From Apium graveolens (Eukaryota; Streptophyta; Magnoliopsida; Apiales; Apiaceae): 64,000 nt of DNA. Each line of letters opens with the position of its first letter. Positions within the stretch are counted from its first letter, which is position 1. Both the position numbers and the translations under genes were made by a program. The notes under the pieces are model-generated. The model saw only the letters and a program-made list of their open reading frames with translations. It was not told where the DNA came from and searched no databases. Positions 11,717 to 23,431 of this stretch are shown in pieces. The stretch covers positions 78,730,231 to 78,794,230 of the forward strand of contig NC_133647.1 of NCBI RefSeq assembly GCF_009905375.1, written 5' to 3'.

Positions 11717-13413
11717 ATCAGGATAAATACATATCATTGTACACATTATAGATCCAATTGCTGACGCATCTGGAACTTTCTCAAACGGCCCTTATCATCT
11801 AATGATTTAAGGGGCAATTATCTTTTGAGATCACTATCCCATGAGACATCGAAACATATCATTTCTTTGTCTCTTTCATCATAAAATGATGTAATACTTT
11901 ATCAATGTATGTACTCCGACTAGATCGATTAATCTTTTCAATCTATCTCTATAGATCTTGATCCCTAATATATAGGTAGCATCGCCTAAGTCTTTCACCG
12001 AGAAACTATTTCTCAACCAAGTCTTAACAGCCTATAGAGAAGGTATGTCATTCCCTATTAGTAATATGTCATCTACATATAGTACTAGGAATGCCACGTG
12101 GCTCCCACTAACCTTCTTGTAAACACATGGTTCATCTTTATTTTGAATAAAGCCAAATTCTTTGACTATTTCATCAAAACGATAATTCCACTCCTTGAGG
12201 CTTGCTTCAATCCATAAATAGATCGAAGCAACTTACAGACCATCTTAGCAAACTTGGAGTCGACAAAACCCTCAGGTTGTATCATGTATACATCCTTTTC
12301 AAGCCCCCCATTTAAGAAAGCGGTTTTGACATCCATTTGCCAAATCTCATAGTCGTAGTAAGCAGCTATTTCTAGCAAAATCCTGATGGACGTGACCATA
12401 GCAAGTGGTGAAAAGGTCTCACAATCTATACCATGAACTTGTTTGAAACCTTTTGCCACCAGTCGCGCTTTATAGGTCTGTACTTTATCATCCATGTCAG
12501 TTTTCTTCTTGAAAACCCACTTGCACCCTATAGGTTTTACCCCTTCAGGTGGATCAACTAAAGTCCATACTTTATTTTGATACATGGATTCCATTTCGGA
12601 TTTCATGGCCTCTAGCCATCTCTCAGAGTCTGGACTGTTCATAGCATCTTGGTAGGTAAGAGGCTCATCATTATCTATGAGCATTACATCATCATCTTGA
12701 GTCAAGAGAAATCCATAATATCTCTGTGGCTCATGACAAGCCCCAGTAGATCTATGAACAACCTGTGTTTCTGGAGCAGGAACATCTTGATGTACTTCCT
12801 TTCCATTTTTCAACTCTGGTTCAATATTATTTTGTACAACTCGATATTCATCGAGATCTATAGTCCTCCCACTATTTTCTTTGAAGGTAACTCTCTTTCA
12901 AGAAATACAGCGGTTCGAGCAACAAACACTTTATTCTCGGAAGGATTATAAAAACTATACCGTAGTCTCACTTGGGTATCCCACAAAATAGCATCTATCT
13001 AATTTTGGTCCAAGCTTATCAGAGGCTAAAAATTTTACAAACGCTTCACGTCCCCACATTTTCATAAATGACATGCTATGACGTTTATCAGTCCATATCT
13101 CATACGGAGTATTTTGAACCGCTTTGGTCGGAACTTGGTTAAGTGTATATGCAGCCGTTTCTAGAGCATAACCCTAGAAACTAAATGGAAGATCCGCTTG
13201 ACTCATCATCGATCGCACTATGCCCAACAAGGTACGATTTCTCCTTTAAGAATCTCTATTTCATTGAGGTGTTCCAGAAAGAGTAAGTTATGATACACTA
13301 TCACAATCCTTCAAGAAACTCTTGAAATTGAGGTTTAAGTATTCTCCTCCACGGTCTGATCGTAAAACTTTTATACTTTTCCCTTGTTTTCTTTTCTACT
13401 TCGGCCTTATATT
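11717..13413 (-). pseudogene. pol: Copia-2 pol fragment (integrase C-terminal part to RT), copy A
   Basis: Minus-strand translation gives copia integrase end and RT: a GYALETAAYTLNQ-like stretch, KWVFKKKTDMD, ARLVAKGFKQ, WQMDVKTAFLNG and YVDDILLIGN (near 12060). Two TAGs, the second at 12032-12034 just after YVDD, and several frameshifts break it. A 3-base deletion removes one residue in the HGID-ETFSP motif compared with copy B. The piece is cut on the left by the SIRE LTR at 11716/11717 and on the right by the Sirevirus LTR at 13413/13414. It is the central part of one element whose 5' end lies at 52694-57570. Its copia sublineage is not assigned. Confidence 0.88.
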
Positions 13414-14784
13414 TGTAAGTCATATGTCATAGGCCTATTTGTATATTCGAGGATTCAACTCAACTCAAATAAGAATGTAATAAGTAAATAGTGGATCTAC
13501 CGTCAGAGAGATCTCGCCAAGTAACATATGTCAGAGGATTCAGAAACAAGGTTCATCTACAGACTTGAGGAGTTAATTCACTGGAAGAAGTTCAAGAAAT
13601 TGATCAAGCCTCAGTGATATAAATCAAGATTGTGGATTTAATTAAGTGACAGAGATCTCGTCAGAGTATCATTAATTACAAGGATTTAATCTGAAGAAAA
13701 TCAAAGTGTCAAAGTCAAGACATGAAGAAACGTCACGGAAGTTAGTCACTCATGAACCAGACAGTACATCGAGTGTCAACATTGAAGTGGTGGAATTGAT
13801 TCATATATTTCAGTGATTTTCAGAAGATATACAGAAGAATGGATGTTGCTCAAGATTAGTATTAATTCTCTATTAATTAATTAAATCATACAATTTAATT
13901 AAGAAAATAAATTATATCTGCAAAGATTAATTTATTTGATTAATTGAATTAATTGATTAATTAATTCTGAATTAATATTAAGAATTTTCAGAATTTAAAT
14001 TGGTTTAAAAATCTGTTTTAATTCAACAAGACAACTGATTGTATTAGTATGACAATCGGTATGACAATCAATAGTCATACCGAAAGTCATGCTAATTCAA
14101 AAGGATTGTCTTACCAGAATTATTATAGGATTTAAATCTATTTATTTTCAGCAAAAATAATCTGTTTGAACTACTATGACAATCGGTATGACAATTGATT
14201 GTCATACCGAAAGTCTTGCTAGTTCATTCTGATTGTCTTGCTAGTTCTAAAAGATAGTCCTACCGAAAGTCTTGTTGAGCCAAAAAGATTGTCATGCCAG
14301 TTCAATTCTATTCGGTTGATTGATTAAAAGAAGCAGAACACATTCAATCAAAACAACACAAGTCAAAACAAGAACACAGCAGAAAAGAAAAAGAAGCAAA
14401 ATATTTCATCCTTCATCTGCAAACTTCAAGATCATAATTTCTAGCTTGTAAAGTTAAATCCAATCAACTAGAAATCATTCTCTTGTTCTTGTGTAACAAT
14501 CTAGCGGATCAAGATCCCTAGAACTTAATCTCAAATCGCGTTTAGCATTTGATTCTAATTATTGCAAAATTAGAAAAAGTTCATGTCGAATTTATTCTAA
14601 ATTTGTGATAATTAATTTGAGATTAATTCCTTGTAATCGATACAGTTGTTGTAACACCTTTCAAGTTTAATAATATTTTTATTTAACTTGAATTTTGTTT
14701 CACATTTTTTATTCCGCATTTAATTCGATTATTCGGTACTGTTTGTATTCAACCCCCCTTCTACAAACACATTGGGACCTAACA
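13414..14784 (+). repeat. 5' LTR of plus-strand Sirevirus, copy A (1371 bp)
   Basis: Starts TGTAAGTCATATG and ends GGGACCTAACA directly before the primer-binding site. It contains a perfect 26-nt palindrome at 14184-14209 (CGGTATGACAAT, TG centre, reverse complement) and an imperfect related one at 14049-14095. The C-rich tail (CAACCCCCCTTCTACA) resembles the tail of the 597-bp SIRE LTR. Two more copies lie at 30136-31508 and 51318-52688. Confidence 0.93.
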
Positions 14785-14786
14785 AT

Positions 14787-14799
14787 TGGTATCAGAGCC
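14787..14799 (+). other. primer-binding site, initiator-Met tRNA type
   Basis: TGGTATCAGAGCC two bases after the LTR end matches the 3' end of plant initiator Met tRNA. Confidence 0.9.
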
Positions 14800-14880
14800 T
14801 TCTGATTAACGAACAAATCAAGATCCTAGACTTTTGTGATTTTTCAACTCCTTGAATTTTTATTCATTCGAAAATTCATA

Positions 14881-15779
14881 ATGACTTCACAAAAAGTTGG
14901 AACCGTTAAAATTCCACAATTTGATAAAGAGAATTATATTATGTGGAAGAAGAAGATGCTCTTATTTTTACAAGTGGCAAATCCCAAATATTCAAACTTG
15001 TTAAAGAAGAGGATAAAAACTCCGATGATTATTGAACCGGAGGTGATAGTATATGATGTTGTGATCACCAAAGCCAGAACATATCCTAAATATCCTGAAG
15101 ATTTTACTCCTGATGAAAAGGAAGAAGCCTCCTTTGATGCCAGCCTTCAATTAATTTTAATTGATTCCCTTGATCCCTTAATGAACAGACATGTGATGAA
15201 CTGTAAAAATTCCAAACACATGTGGGAAACTATTGAGGTGATCAATGAAGGCATAGAGGAAGTTAGGGAGAACAAGTTGGAGATCCTAACCTCTGAGTAT
15301 GAACATTTCAAATCAAATCCAGGAGAAGGAATTACTGAAGTGTTTGAGAGGTACAATGCGTTGATCAACAACCTGAACATCAATGGAAAATTTTATTCAA
15401 TCAGGGAGGTCAACAAAAAGTTCCTTTTAACACTGCCAACTCATCTTGAACATACAATCACTGCCATTAGAGAAGCTAGAGATCTGAGTGAGATTTCTTT
15501 GGACAGGCTCTATGGAGTGTTAAAAACCTATGAGTTGGAGTAGATTCAACAGAAGGAAGTCTACGGGAAGGATAGAATGGTCAGCACATCTACTGCACTT
15601 GTAGCTGAAGGTCAACAACAACAACAATCTCAACAATTGGAAAGAATGGTACAGTGTTTCAAGGCTGAGGAAAATATGTTAGTAGCAGAATATGATCCTC
15701 CTACTACAAATCAATCAAGTGATGATTTTTATTCCTTTGAAGAGCTGGAGTAATTGGAAGACGAGTCAATGGCCCAAAT
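14881..15779 (+). pseudogene. gag: Sirevirus gag N-terminal part, copy A
   Basis: ATG at 14881 opens a capsid-like domain (FDKENYIMWKKKMLLFLQ, EILTSEYEHFKSNPGEGITEVFERYNA cut short here) with the same fold signature as the SIRE gag at 11063. TAG at 15541-15543 is shared with copy B, so it predates the duplication. TAA at 15751-15753 is private to copy A. The frame is cut by the gypsy LTR at 15780; the continuation is found only in copy B at 47608. Confidence 0.88.
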
Positions 15780-18700
15780 TGTAATAACCCCAATTTTTGG
15801 AAATTTTTGAAACCCTTATGAATAGAGATTTTGCAGATTATGCTGAATGAGAAAACTTTTCATGCCACTCTATGTAGAGGTTCTTTTATGGATATTCTGA
15901 GATTTTATTGGCACTCTATATGATATATAAGTGTATGTAAAGATCGTCAGAATCCAATTCCGAACACTTTGATTTTTTCCCGGAAATCCACTAGATACGG
16001 AAAGAATTGAGTATAAGGTAACAGGATAAAAAGGATTTAAATAAAAGAATTATAAGAGAGGATCATAAAAGGATTAGAATGTATTGAGAAAGTTTAAGGA
16101 AACCCAAGTAATAAGATCCCGGGTATGATCCCTCAAACGAGAAACGAGAACGAAAGTTAAGCGAACCGTATAACAGATCAACGGTCATTAGGCAAACAAT
16201 TAGAAGCTAATCAAAGAGATTAGAGGGGATGATGTCATCCAACCAATGAGAAGAGGGCAAGAAATGGATGATGACATAGCAATGTGATGTAAGCATGACG
16301 TAGGAGGGAAGGAAGTGTGGTTGAATGATAACCACACAAAGTCAAGGTTAATTAGGTAATTAACCTAAAACAAATCAAAATTCAACCAACCAAGCAAAAC
16401 ATTTCATTTTTTTCATCAAACAAAACACAAAACCCTCCATTTCTTCATGAAGCTCTCGGCTTCTTTCTTAGCAAAATGAAGATCCAAGCTCTACCACTTA
16501 CTATTTAGCAAGTTATTCATCTAAGCTTCCCCATGGATAGTTACATACTTCCTATAAGTTTAAGCTTCTAATTCCAAGCCAATCTTTTTTTATAAATCAA
16601 GGAAGAAGATGGTGAATAGTATCCTTCAAGAAATAACTTTGGTTTTCTTGATTTTTATGAAAGTTCAAGGTAGCTTAAGCATAGATCAAGGCTTCCATGG
16701 GCATTCCAAGGATCTTTCATTGATTAAGAAGCTTCAAGGAAGGTATAACATCTCCAAACCCTAGCTTTACCTTGTATATTAGGGTGATTTTGGTTGTTTT
16801 GGTATTAGAGTAGCTTAATGATGGATGGTTTAGAGTTGGGTTGAAATGGTGGAGATTGGAATGTTGAAATCTTATGATTTGATTAAAGAATGTAGTATAG
16901 TTTAAATTCAAGTTTTAGGATTAAGTAAATTGATTATAATGAGTTAATTTGGGGATGTTGTAAAGTAATATGGATGGATTTTTGATTGGGTTGTGAATTG
17001 GGGTTGATTGGTGGTTGTTTTGGAATGGTTTAAATTTGGGAAATCGCGTAATCATAGCCGTCGTAATGCCCGATTTACCGTAGACTGTTTTTGTTCTTAA
17101 CATCAGAACCCTTGAACTCACTGCTAGGTTTTGACCATTTCCATGTTTAGATAGTTCATGTTACGAGCTTCGTTTTGATATGTGGTTCGTTGGATTCTGA
17201 TGAACCCAACTCACGTACCGCTTTAATGGGCGAACAGCCCAACCCGGTTTAGGAGAAACGGCCGTTTTAAGTAACGACGTTTCGCGAATGAACCCTTACC
17301 CCTCGCCTTACTTTGAAACATAGGTTAAAGACCTTAAAGGACTAATTGAAGTAAAAAACATTTATGTAAGGTGTAATAGGCAGTTGGTAAGACACTCGCG
17401 AAGGAATCGCCTTAAAACTCGTAATGGTTAAATTATTAAAAATGGTAGAGCCGAGGGTACTCGAGTGACTTAAGAGAATCAGTAAGCGCAAAGCGAGCGT
17501 TAGAGTCTAAGTTGGTTAATGTATAGATTTACAAGTGACTTTGGTTTAATTCCAACTTACTTGTTGTTTATAGGTTACCAGACTCGTCCCGAGCCATTGT
17601 AACCCCCAGTTGCTCAGGCAAGTTTTCTACCCGTTATACTGTTGTTGTGATGTATATATGTATATGCATTATCTTGTGATAGATGTATGTTGGTTAATTA
17701 ACAAATTTTGCGTTATACTGAAGCATGCTGATATGGTATATATATGCATGTCTGTTTCGTATTCTTGCCATATATATCTGTTGGTTCAGTTGATAATACC
17801 TATGCTAGAGAATAGCGGTAATTTGCATATACCCATAGTATAGGGACCCAAAGGTGAAAGCATTTTCTAAAACCGGGAGTCGAGGATCCCGAGTAGATTT
17901 TATATATATATATTTTTTATATATATATATGGTAATAGTTTTCAAAACTATTAATCGAATAAGGTTTATTCAATAACTTTATTTTATTAATGAATATTAT
18001 CTTGAATATTCATTCGAGGACTTATGACTCCTTTATATTATTTATTAAATATTACTTGGATATTCATTTGAGGATGTATGACTCCTTTATTTTACTTAAT
18101 GAATATTATTTATAATATTCATTCGAGATATTATGACTCCGCTTATTATTTATTAATATTCTTTATTTATTAAAGAATAATGTTCGATAATCAAACTTAC
18201 TTTTGATATTCAAATAAAGATATTACTTTCGTATAAGTATATCTTTGATTATTTACTATTCATTTCAAGTATAAGTTTTCCAACTTCTACCTCAATTACA
18301 TTTTATGGGAATATTATTTAAATAATAATATTCAGATATTTCTTTATATTGAGACTGATTTACTTTATTAAATCAGCATTATTCCAAACACTCTTTAAAG
18401 TGTTTTCAAGTCTTTAAAATGATTTTTAAAAGTTAGAGTGGATCCCAAAACTCATTTTTATATTTAAGATCTTCCTTTTAAAAAAGGGGATTTAAATACT
18501 CGCTCAAAACCGGAGGGATCCGGCTCTGTGGTGTATTTTATATTCGCAACAAGGTTGTTGTCTTGATAAAAGAGTTTTTGATTACTTACCCAATACTCGG
18601 GAAGTAAAATTCTTGGAACAAGTTAATCCATTAACAGGCATCGCCTGGGAAATATCGGTGAGTTTTCCTTTCCAACTAGATACAACTTCTTGGTGGAGCC

Positions 18701-20051
18701 GTATCAACAAGTTTCTACTTGGGGAAAGTGGGGACGAGCTTTACGTTTCAGAGTCATGGATTTCATCTGAACTAGGAGTGGCGTAAGTGGTCGAGTAGCG
18801 CCGGCCCAGCCTTATTATATTGGCCCAAATGGCCTGGAAGTTCCGCTTAGGCGGTCCATTCCTTAGGAGTTCAGTGTTCGGTTGACAAGTAAATCCGACA
18901 AGTTCTCCTCTACATGTAGAAAATGGTGGGGTTGCACCACTACGACTGATCATCGTAAGTGGTCTTCTTGGCGCGGCAAACTCCCGTAATGAGTTCATCA
19001 TCCAATTGGATATTTCTGCAACACTACCCAGAGCACTTCGATAGAAAGGCTACGGTTGGGCGATTGTTGAGTGTTGGCAAGGTCAAGTTTTCAAAATGAT
19101 GTTTGCATCAAATGAAGTATCTCATAACTTCATTTTATTTTGATGATATTTTAAAGGTTGAATCTATTCAAGTATTATCTTGTAGTCTCATCTATGTGAT
19201 GAACTTTTGAACTAATTATAACTTGAACTGTGGTAGTTCAAGTAGTATTTGGAAAAGATATAAGTATATTGGAGTATCTTGTAACTTCATCTTTTAAACT
19301 TATATCTAGTAAATGATTATCTTATGCATAACAAAGATTTTCAGAAAAACGTTGAGACAAGGTTAGATATATGAGATCACCTTCAACGGTATTTTTATAC
19401 AGTTATACACTGGAACTCTGTGTGTATTATGCATGGAAGAGGACTTCCAATATTTTGAAAAGTATATATATATATACTGAATATTTTGCGACTTCTTCGC
19501 ATTAAGATATCAACTTGGTTCATTTCTTCTTAACCAAGACTTTCTTGAGTACTATGAGAATGCTCATATATTGTAAGTTATTATAAATATTATTTTGGTG
19601 GGCTTGCTGCTCACCCTTGCTTTCTTCTTTCATCACACAACATCAGATAGACAAGATGAACAGGACCAAGCTCCCAATTCGCGAGGGGATAGGAAATGTT
19701 CCGCAGTTTCCTATAGGCGTTGATGTCGCTGTAGCTGAGGTAGGAACTACCAATAGGCTAGGCTTTCAACTTTTGATGTATCAGATTATGTATATTTATG
19801 AATTGTAATAATGGCAAAGAAATGTAAATTTATTCAGAAAACCTTTTAAGGTGTATTGGCAGATAATTGTGGAATAAAATGACTTGTGATTATTTTTGGA
19901 TGTTCATCTCTGAGACTATAACGTGTGGTGTGTGTGTTTATTATGGGGTCACAGTACAGAGTAGTTGATTAATTATTAAGATTGGGTGTTATTAAGGGAA
20001 ATGGAACTCGTGACAACCCGGATCCCCGACCCCGGATTTGGGGGTGTTACA
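15780..20051 (+). repeat. 5' LTR of gypsy element, copy A (4272 bp)
   Basis: Begins TGTAATAACCCC and ends GGGGGTGTTACA. The CAAAT before it (15775-15779) matches the CAAAT after the solo LTR in copy B (47603-47607). The LTR has no long ORF. It holds TA-rich microsatellites near 17900-17930 and 19464-19480 and about three imperfect ~55-bp repeats at 17985-18150, each containing TATTCATT-GAGG-TATGACTCC. The rest looks non-coding. Confidence 0.9.
17985..18150 (+). repeat. three imperfect ~55-bp tandem repeats inside gypsy LTR
   Basis: Each unit has a GAATATT/AATATTC inverted pair, then a CGAGGA-like step and TATGACTCC. The same array is in the copy B LTR at about 34668-34838. No function can be read from it. 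Confidence 0.7.
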
Positions 20052-21741
20052 TAAGTGGTATCAGAGCCAAGCGTTATAAACCTCAGAGATGATGTGACGT
20101 TAAGATAATAAGTTCAGTAAGATAATAAGAACTCTTGCCAAGTTCATAGTCGGGCTACCTAACATAGTACTGACAGTTAAAACCCTTATGCGAACCCTTA
20201 TAAATATCGTGATAGAAGCGTAGTTCGTTATCGTATATGGTAGCGGGACACCGAACCCTGAGGTTGAGGAGTAACAGCGCGATGATGTTTTATTACTAAT
20301 TGGAGATCGGATTGCGGATCCAATAGAGCGTCCTAACGCAGGACCGGATGATGTTGATATTGAGGATGTAATGGTTGAGGATGTTGTCCTAGAAGGGATT
20401 GTTGCTGAGGAGGATCCCGTGAAGGATCCTGACAAGAATGAATAAAGGACCACTGTGGACTTGATGACCATGGTTAGGGCAACTCCCAGAGGTAGGATTG
20501 GCTGGTCACTACCGAAGGTTCGTTCAAGTTTGTAAAGATAGCGGCCCCTTTATCACGACTTACTCGTAAGACTCAGAAGTTCGAATGGACAGAGAAATGC
20601 GAGAACAGCTTTCAAGAACTGAAGTGAAGATTGGTGATGGCCCCTATGTTGGCATTGCCGGATGGAAAAAGGAGATTTTGTGATTTGTATTGACGCTTCG
20701 CATAAGGAATTGGGGTGCTTCTTATACAGCACAGCAAGGAAATCGCGTACGCGTCAAGAAAATTAAGGGAATATAAAATTCGATATCCCCACCTATGAGC
20801 TTGGGCTCATGGCAATAGTTTTGCCCTAAAGATTGGAGGCACTACTTGTATGGAGAGAAGTGCAAGATTCACAAACCATAGGAGCTCTAGTACATTTTTA
20901 CGTAGAAAGAGCTCAACATACGCCAGAGGAGGCGGTTAGAGCTAATCAAGAATTATGATTGGGAGATTCTTTATCATTCGGGGAAAGCCAATATGGTGGC
21001 TGATGCCCTTAGTAAAAAGGAGAGACTCAAGATTATAATGTCTTTAGGAGAGTTATAAGAGATTTTGAGAAAATGGAAATAGAAGTGAAGGTAACCGGAG
21101 CCGGTACCGAAAAGCTGTTTGAGATTGCAATACAGCTCGAATTATTGGAAAAGAACATATTGTGCCAGAAAAAGTGATGAATGAAGGCAGAAAGCCAACA
21201 AATAGATAAGAGATTAATACCGAGAAAGATGATAAGGGAATAATGAGGCATTCCTACAGAATTTGGGTTCCAAATGTTCAAGAACTTAAAGATGAGATCT
21301 TAGATGAAAGCTAGTTTGAGGAATAAGATTTAGAGCAAACCCTGAACGTGATAGTCAGGGAGGTCGACATCAAGATAGAAGGAACCCATAACATAATGAA
21401 GTGGAAAACAAGGATTTTTAACGTATAAGATAACCCCGATTATGGGAGAAGGTTGGAAGATTTCATACTGAGAAAACAGAAGTTGAACAAGATAGGGAGA
21501 ATCAGGATGGTACTCCTATTGGGTAATTCATGGACCTGCCTAAACAGAACTTATACTATTATCCCCAACCACCACGCTGAGGAAACAATGCGGTGAGAAA
21601 TTCTTTCAGGTTCTTTAAGTCGCTAAGCTCTCAGAGTTCCAAGGAACAAGCTGACCCAGTCGAGGCATGAGCCTGGCTAAAGGAAATACAGGAATCATTT
21701 GAGATTCTAAATGATTGACGAATCACAAAAGAGTGTTACAG
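20052..21741 (+). pseudogene. gypsy interior, tandem unit 1: gag start, RNase H, integrase start, gag core
   Basis: After the primer site an acidic Gag N-terminus is visible (VEDVVLEGIVAEEDP near 20390-20440, with stops). It passes abruptly into the end of RT/RNase H ([19 protein letters not shown] near 20560-20600; DWEILYHSGKANMVADALSKK trimmed, near 20955-21020). An integrase start follows (RIWVPNVQELKDEIL near 21255-21300), then Gag core residues at about 21600-21730. This order is not that of any normal gypsy element, so the interior has been rearranged with large deletions. Nothing here is translatable as a whole. The unit repeats at 21742. Confidence 0.75.
20056..20068 (+). other. gypsy primer-binding site, initiator-Met tRNA type
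   Basis: TGGTATCAGAGCC lies four bases after the LTR end. The same site recurs at about 21745-21757 as part of the internal tandem duplication. Confidence 0.85.
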
Positions 21742-23431
21742 AAGTGGTATCAGAGCCAAGCATTATAAACCTCAGAGATGATGTGACGTAAGGATAATAA
21801 GTTCACTAAGATAATAAGAACTCTTGCCAAGTTCATAGTCGGGCTACCTAACGTAGTACTGACAGTTAAAACCCTTATGGGAACCCTTATAAATATCGTG
21901 ATAGAAGCGTAGTTCGTTATCGTATATGGTAGCGGGACTCCGAACCCTGAGGTTGAGGAGCAACAACGCGATGATGTTTTATTACTTATTGGAGATCAGA
22001 TTATGGATCCGATAGAGCGTCCTAACGCGGGATCGGATGATGTTCATATTGAGGATGTAGCGGTTGAGGATGTTGTCCTAGAAGGGACAGTTGCTGAGGA
22101 GGATCCCATGGAGGATCCTGACAAGAATGAATAAAGGACCACTGATGAATTGATGACCATGGTTAGGTCGACTACCAGAGGTAGGATTGGTCGATCACTA
22201 CCGGAGGTTCGTTCAAGTTTGTAAAGATAGTAGCCCCTTTTAACGTGGCTTACTCGTAAGACTGAGAAGTTTGAATGGACAGAGAAATGCGAGAACAGCT
22301 TTCAAGAACTGAAGCAAAGGTTGGTGACGGCCCCTATGCTGGCGTTGCCGGATGGAAAAGGAGATTTTGTGAAGTATAGTGACGCTTCGCAGAAGGGATT
22401 AGGGTGCGTGCTTATGCAGCATGGTAAGGTAATCGCATACGCGTCAAGACAATTAAGGGAATATAAAATTCTATATCCCCGCCCATGAGCTTAGGCTCGT
22501 GGCAATAGTTTTACCCTAAAGATTGGAGGCACTACTTGTATGGAGAGAAGTGCGGGATTTACACAAACCATAGGAGCTCTAGTACATTTTTACGTAGAAA
22601 GAGCTCAACATACGCCAGAGGAGGCGGTTAGAGCTAATCAAGAATTATGATTGGGAGATTCTTTATCATTCGGGGAAAGCCAATATGGTGGCTGATGCCC
22701 TTAGTAAAAAGGAGAGACTCAAGATGATAATGTCTTTTGGAGAGTTTATAAGAGATTTTGGAAAAAATGGAAATAGAAGTGAAGGTAACCGGAGCCGGTA
22801 CCGAAAAGCTATTTGAGATCGCTATGCGGTCTGAATTATTGGAAAATTTATTATTGTGCCAAGAAAAAGTGATGAATGAAGGCAGAGGGCCAACAATTAG
22901 ATAAAAGATTAATACCGAGAAAGATGATAAGGGAATAATGAGGTATTCCTACAGGATTTGGGTTCCAAATGTTCAAGAGCTTAAAGATGAGATCCTAGAT
23001 GAAAGCTAGTTTGAGGAATAAGATTTAGAGCAAAACCTGAACGTGATAGTCAAGGAGGTCGCCATCATGATAGAATGAACCCATAACATAATGAAGTGGA
23101 AAATGAGGATTTAAAATGTATAAAATAACCCCAAGTATGGGAGAAGGATGAAACATTTCATACTAAGGAAACAGAAAGTCGAGTAAGGAAAGGAGACCCG
23201 AGACGGTACTCCTATACGGCAATTTATGGACCTGTCTAGAAAGAACTTAGACTATTATCCCCAACCACCACCCTGAGGAAACAATGCGGTGAGAAATTCT
23301 TTCAGGACCTTTAAGTCGCTAAGCTCTCCGAGTTCTAAGGAACAAGCTGACCCAGTCGAGGCAAGAGCCTGGCTAAAGGAAATATAGGAATCATTTGAGA
23401 TTCTAAATGATTGACGAATCACAAAAGAGTG
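21742..23431 (+). pseudogene. gypsy interior, tandem unit 2 (1.69 kb repeat of unit 1)
   Basis: This repeats 20053-21741 with about 1.69 kb periodicity, including the primer-binding site and the same gag/RNase H/integrase order. The Gag core at its end is clearer (KSLSSPSSKEQADPVEARAW near 23305-23370). The join between units reads GAGTGTTACAGAAGTGG, which combines gag sequence before GTGTT with LTR-end sequence after it. Confidence 0.8.

Larger units (their letters stand above)
13414..15779 (+). mobile_element. 5' part of plus-strand Sirevirus (copy A)
   Basis: Contains the 5' LTR, primer-binding site, leader and N-terminal gag, then is interrupted by the gypsy LTR at 15780. The rest of this copy was not included in the duplicated block, so only copy B has the element's 3' half. 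The ATATT at 13409-13413 is the left target-site copy. Confidence 0.9.

Noticed and set aside
14787..14799. tRNA-like match as a tRNA gene
   Set aside because: Only the 3'-end complement is present, directly after LTR ends; these are primer-binding sites.
19617..19808. small ORF in gypsy LTR (also at 47169)
   Set aside because: Conserved in both copies only because the LTRs are recent duplicates; no codon evidence and no family match.
20100..20471. 123-codon minus-strand ORF in gypsy interior
   Set aside because: Ser/Thr-rich frame opposite the acidic Gag N-terminus; the plus-strand reading matches Gag, so this is its shadow.
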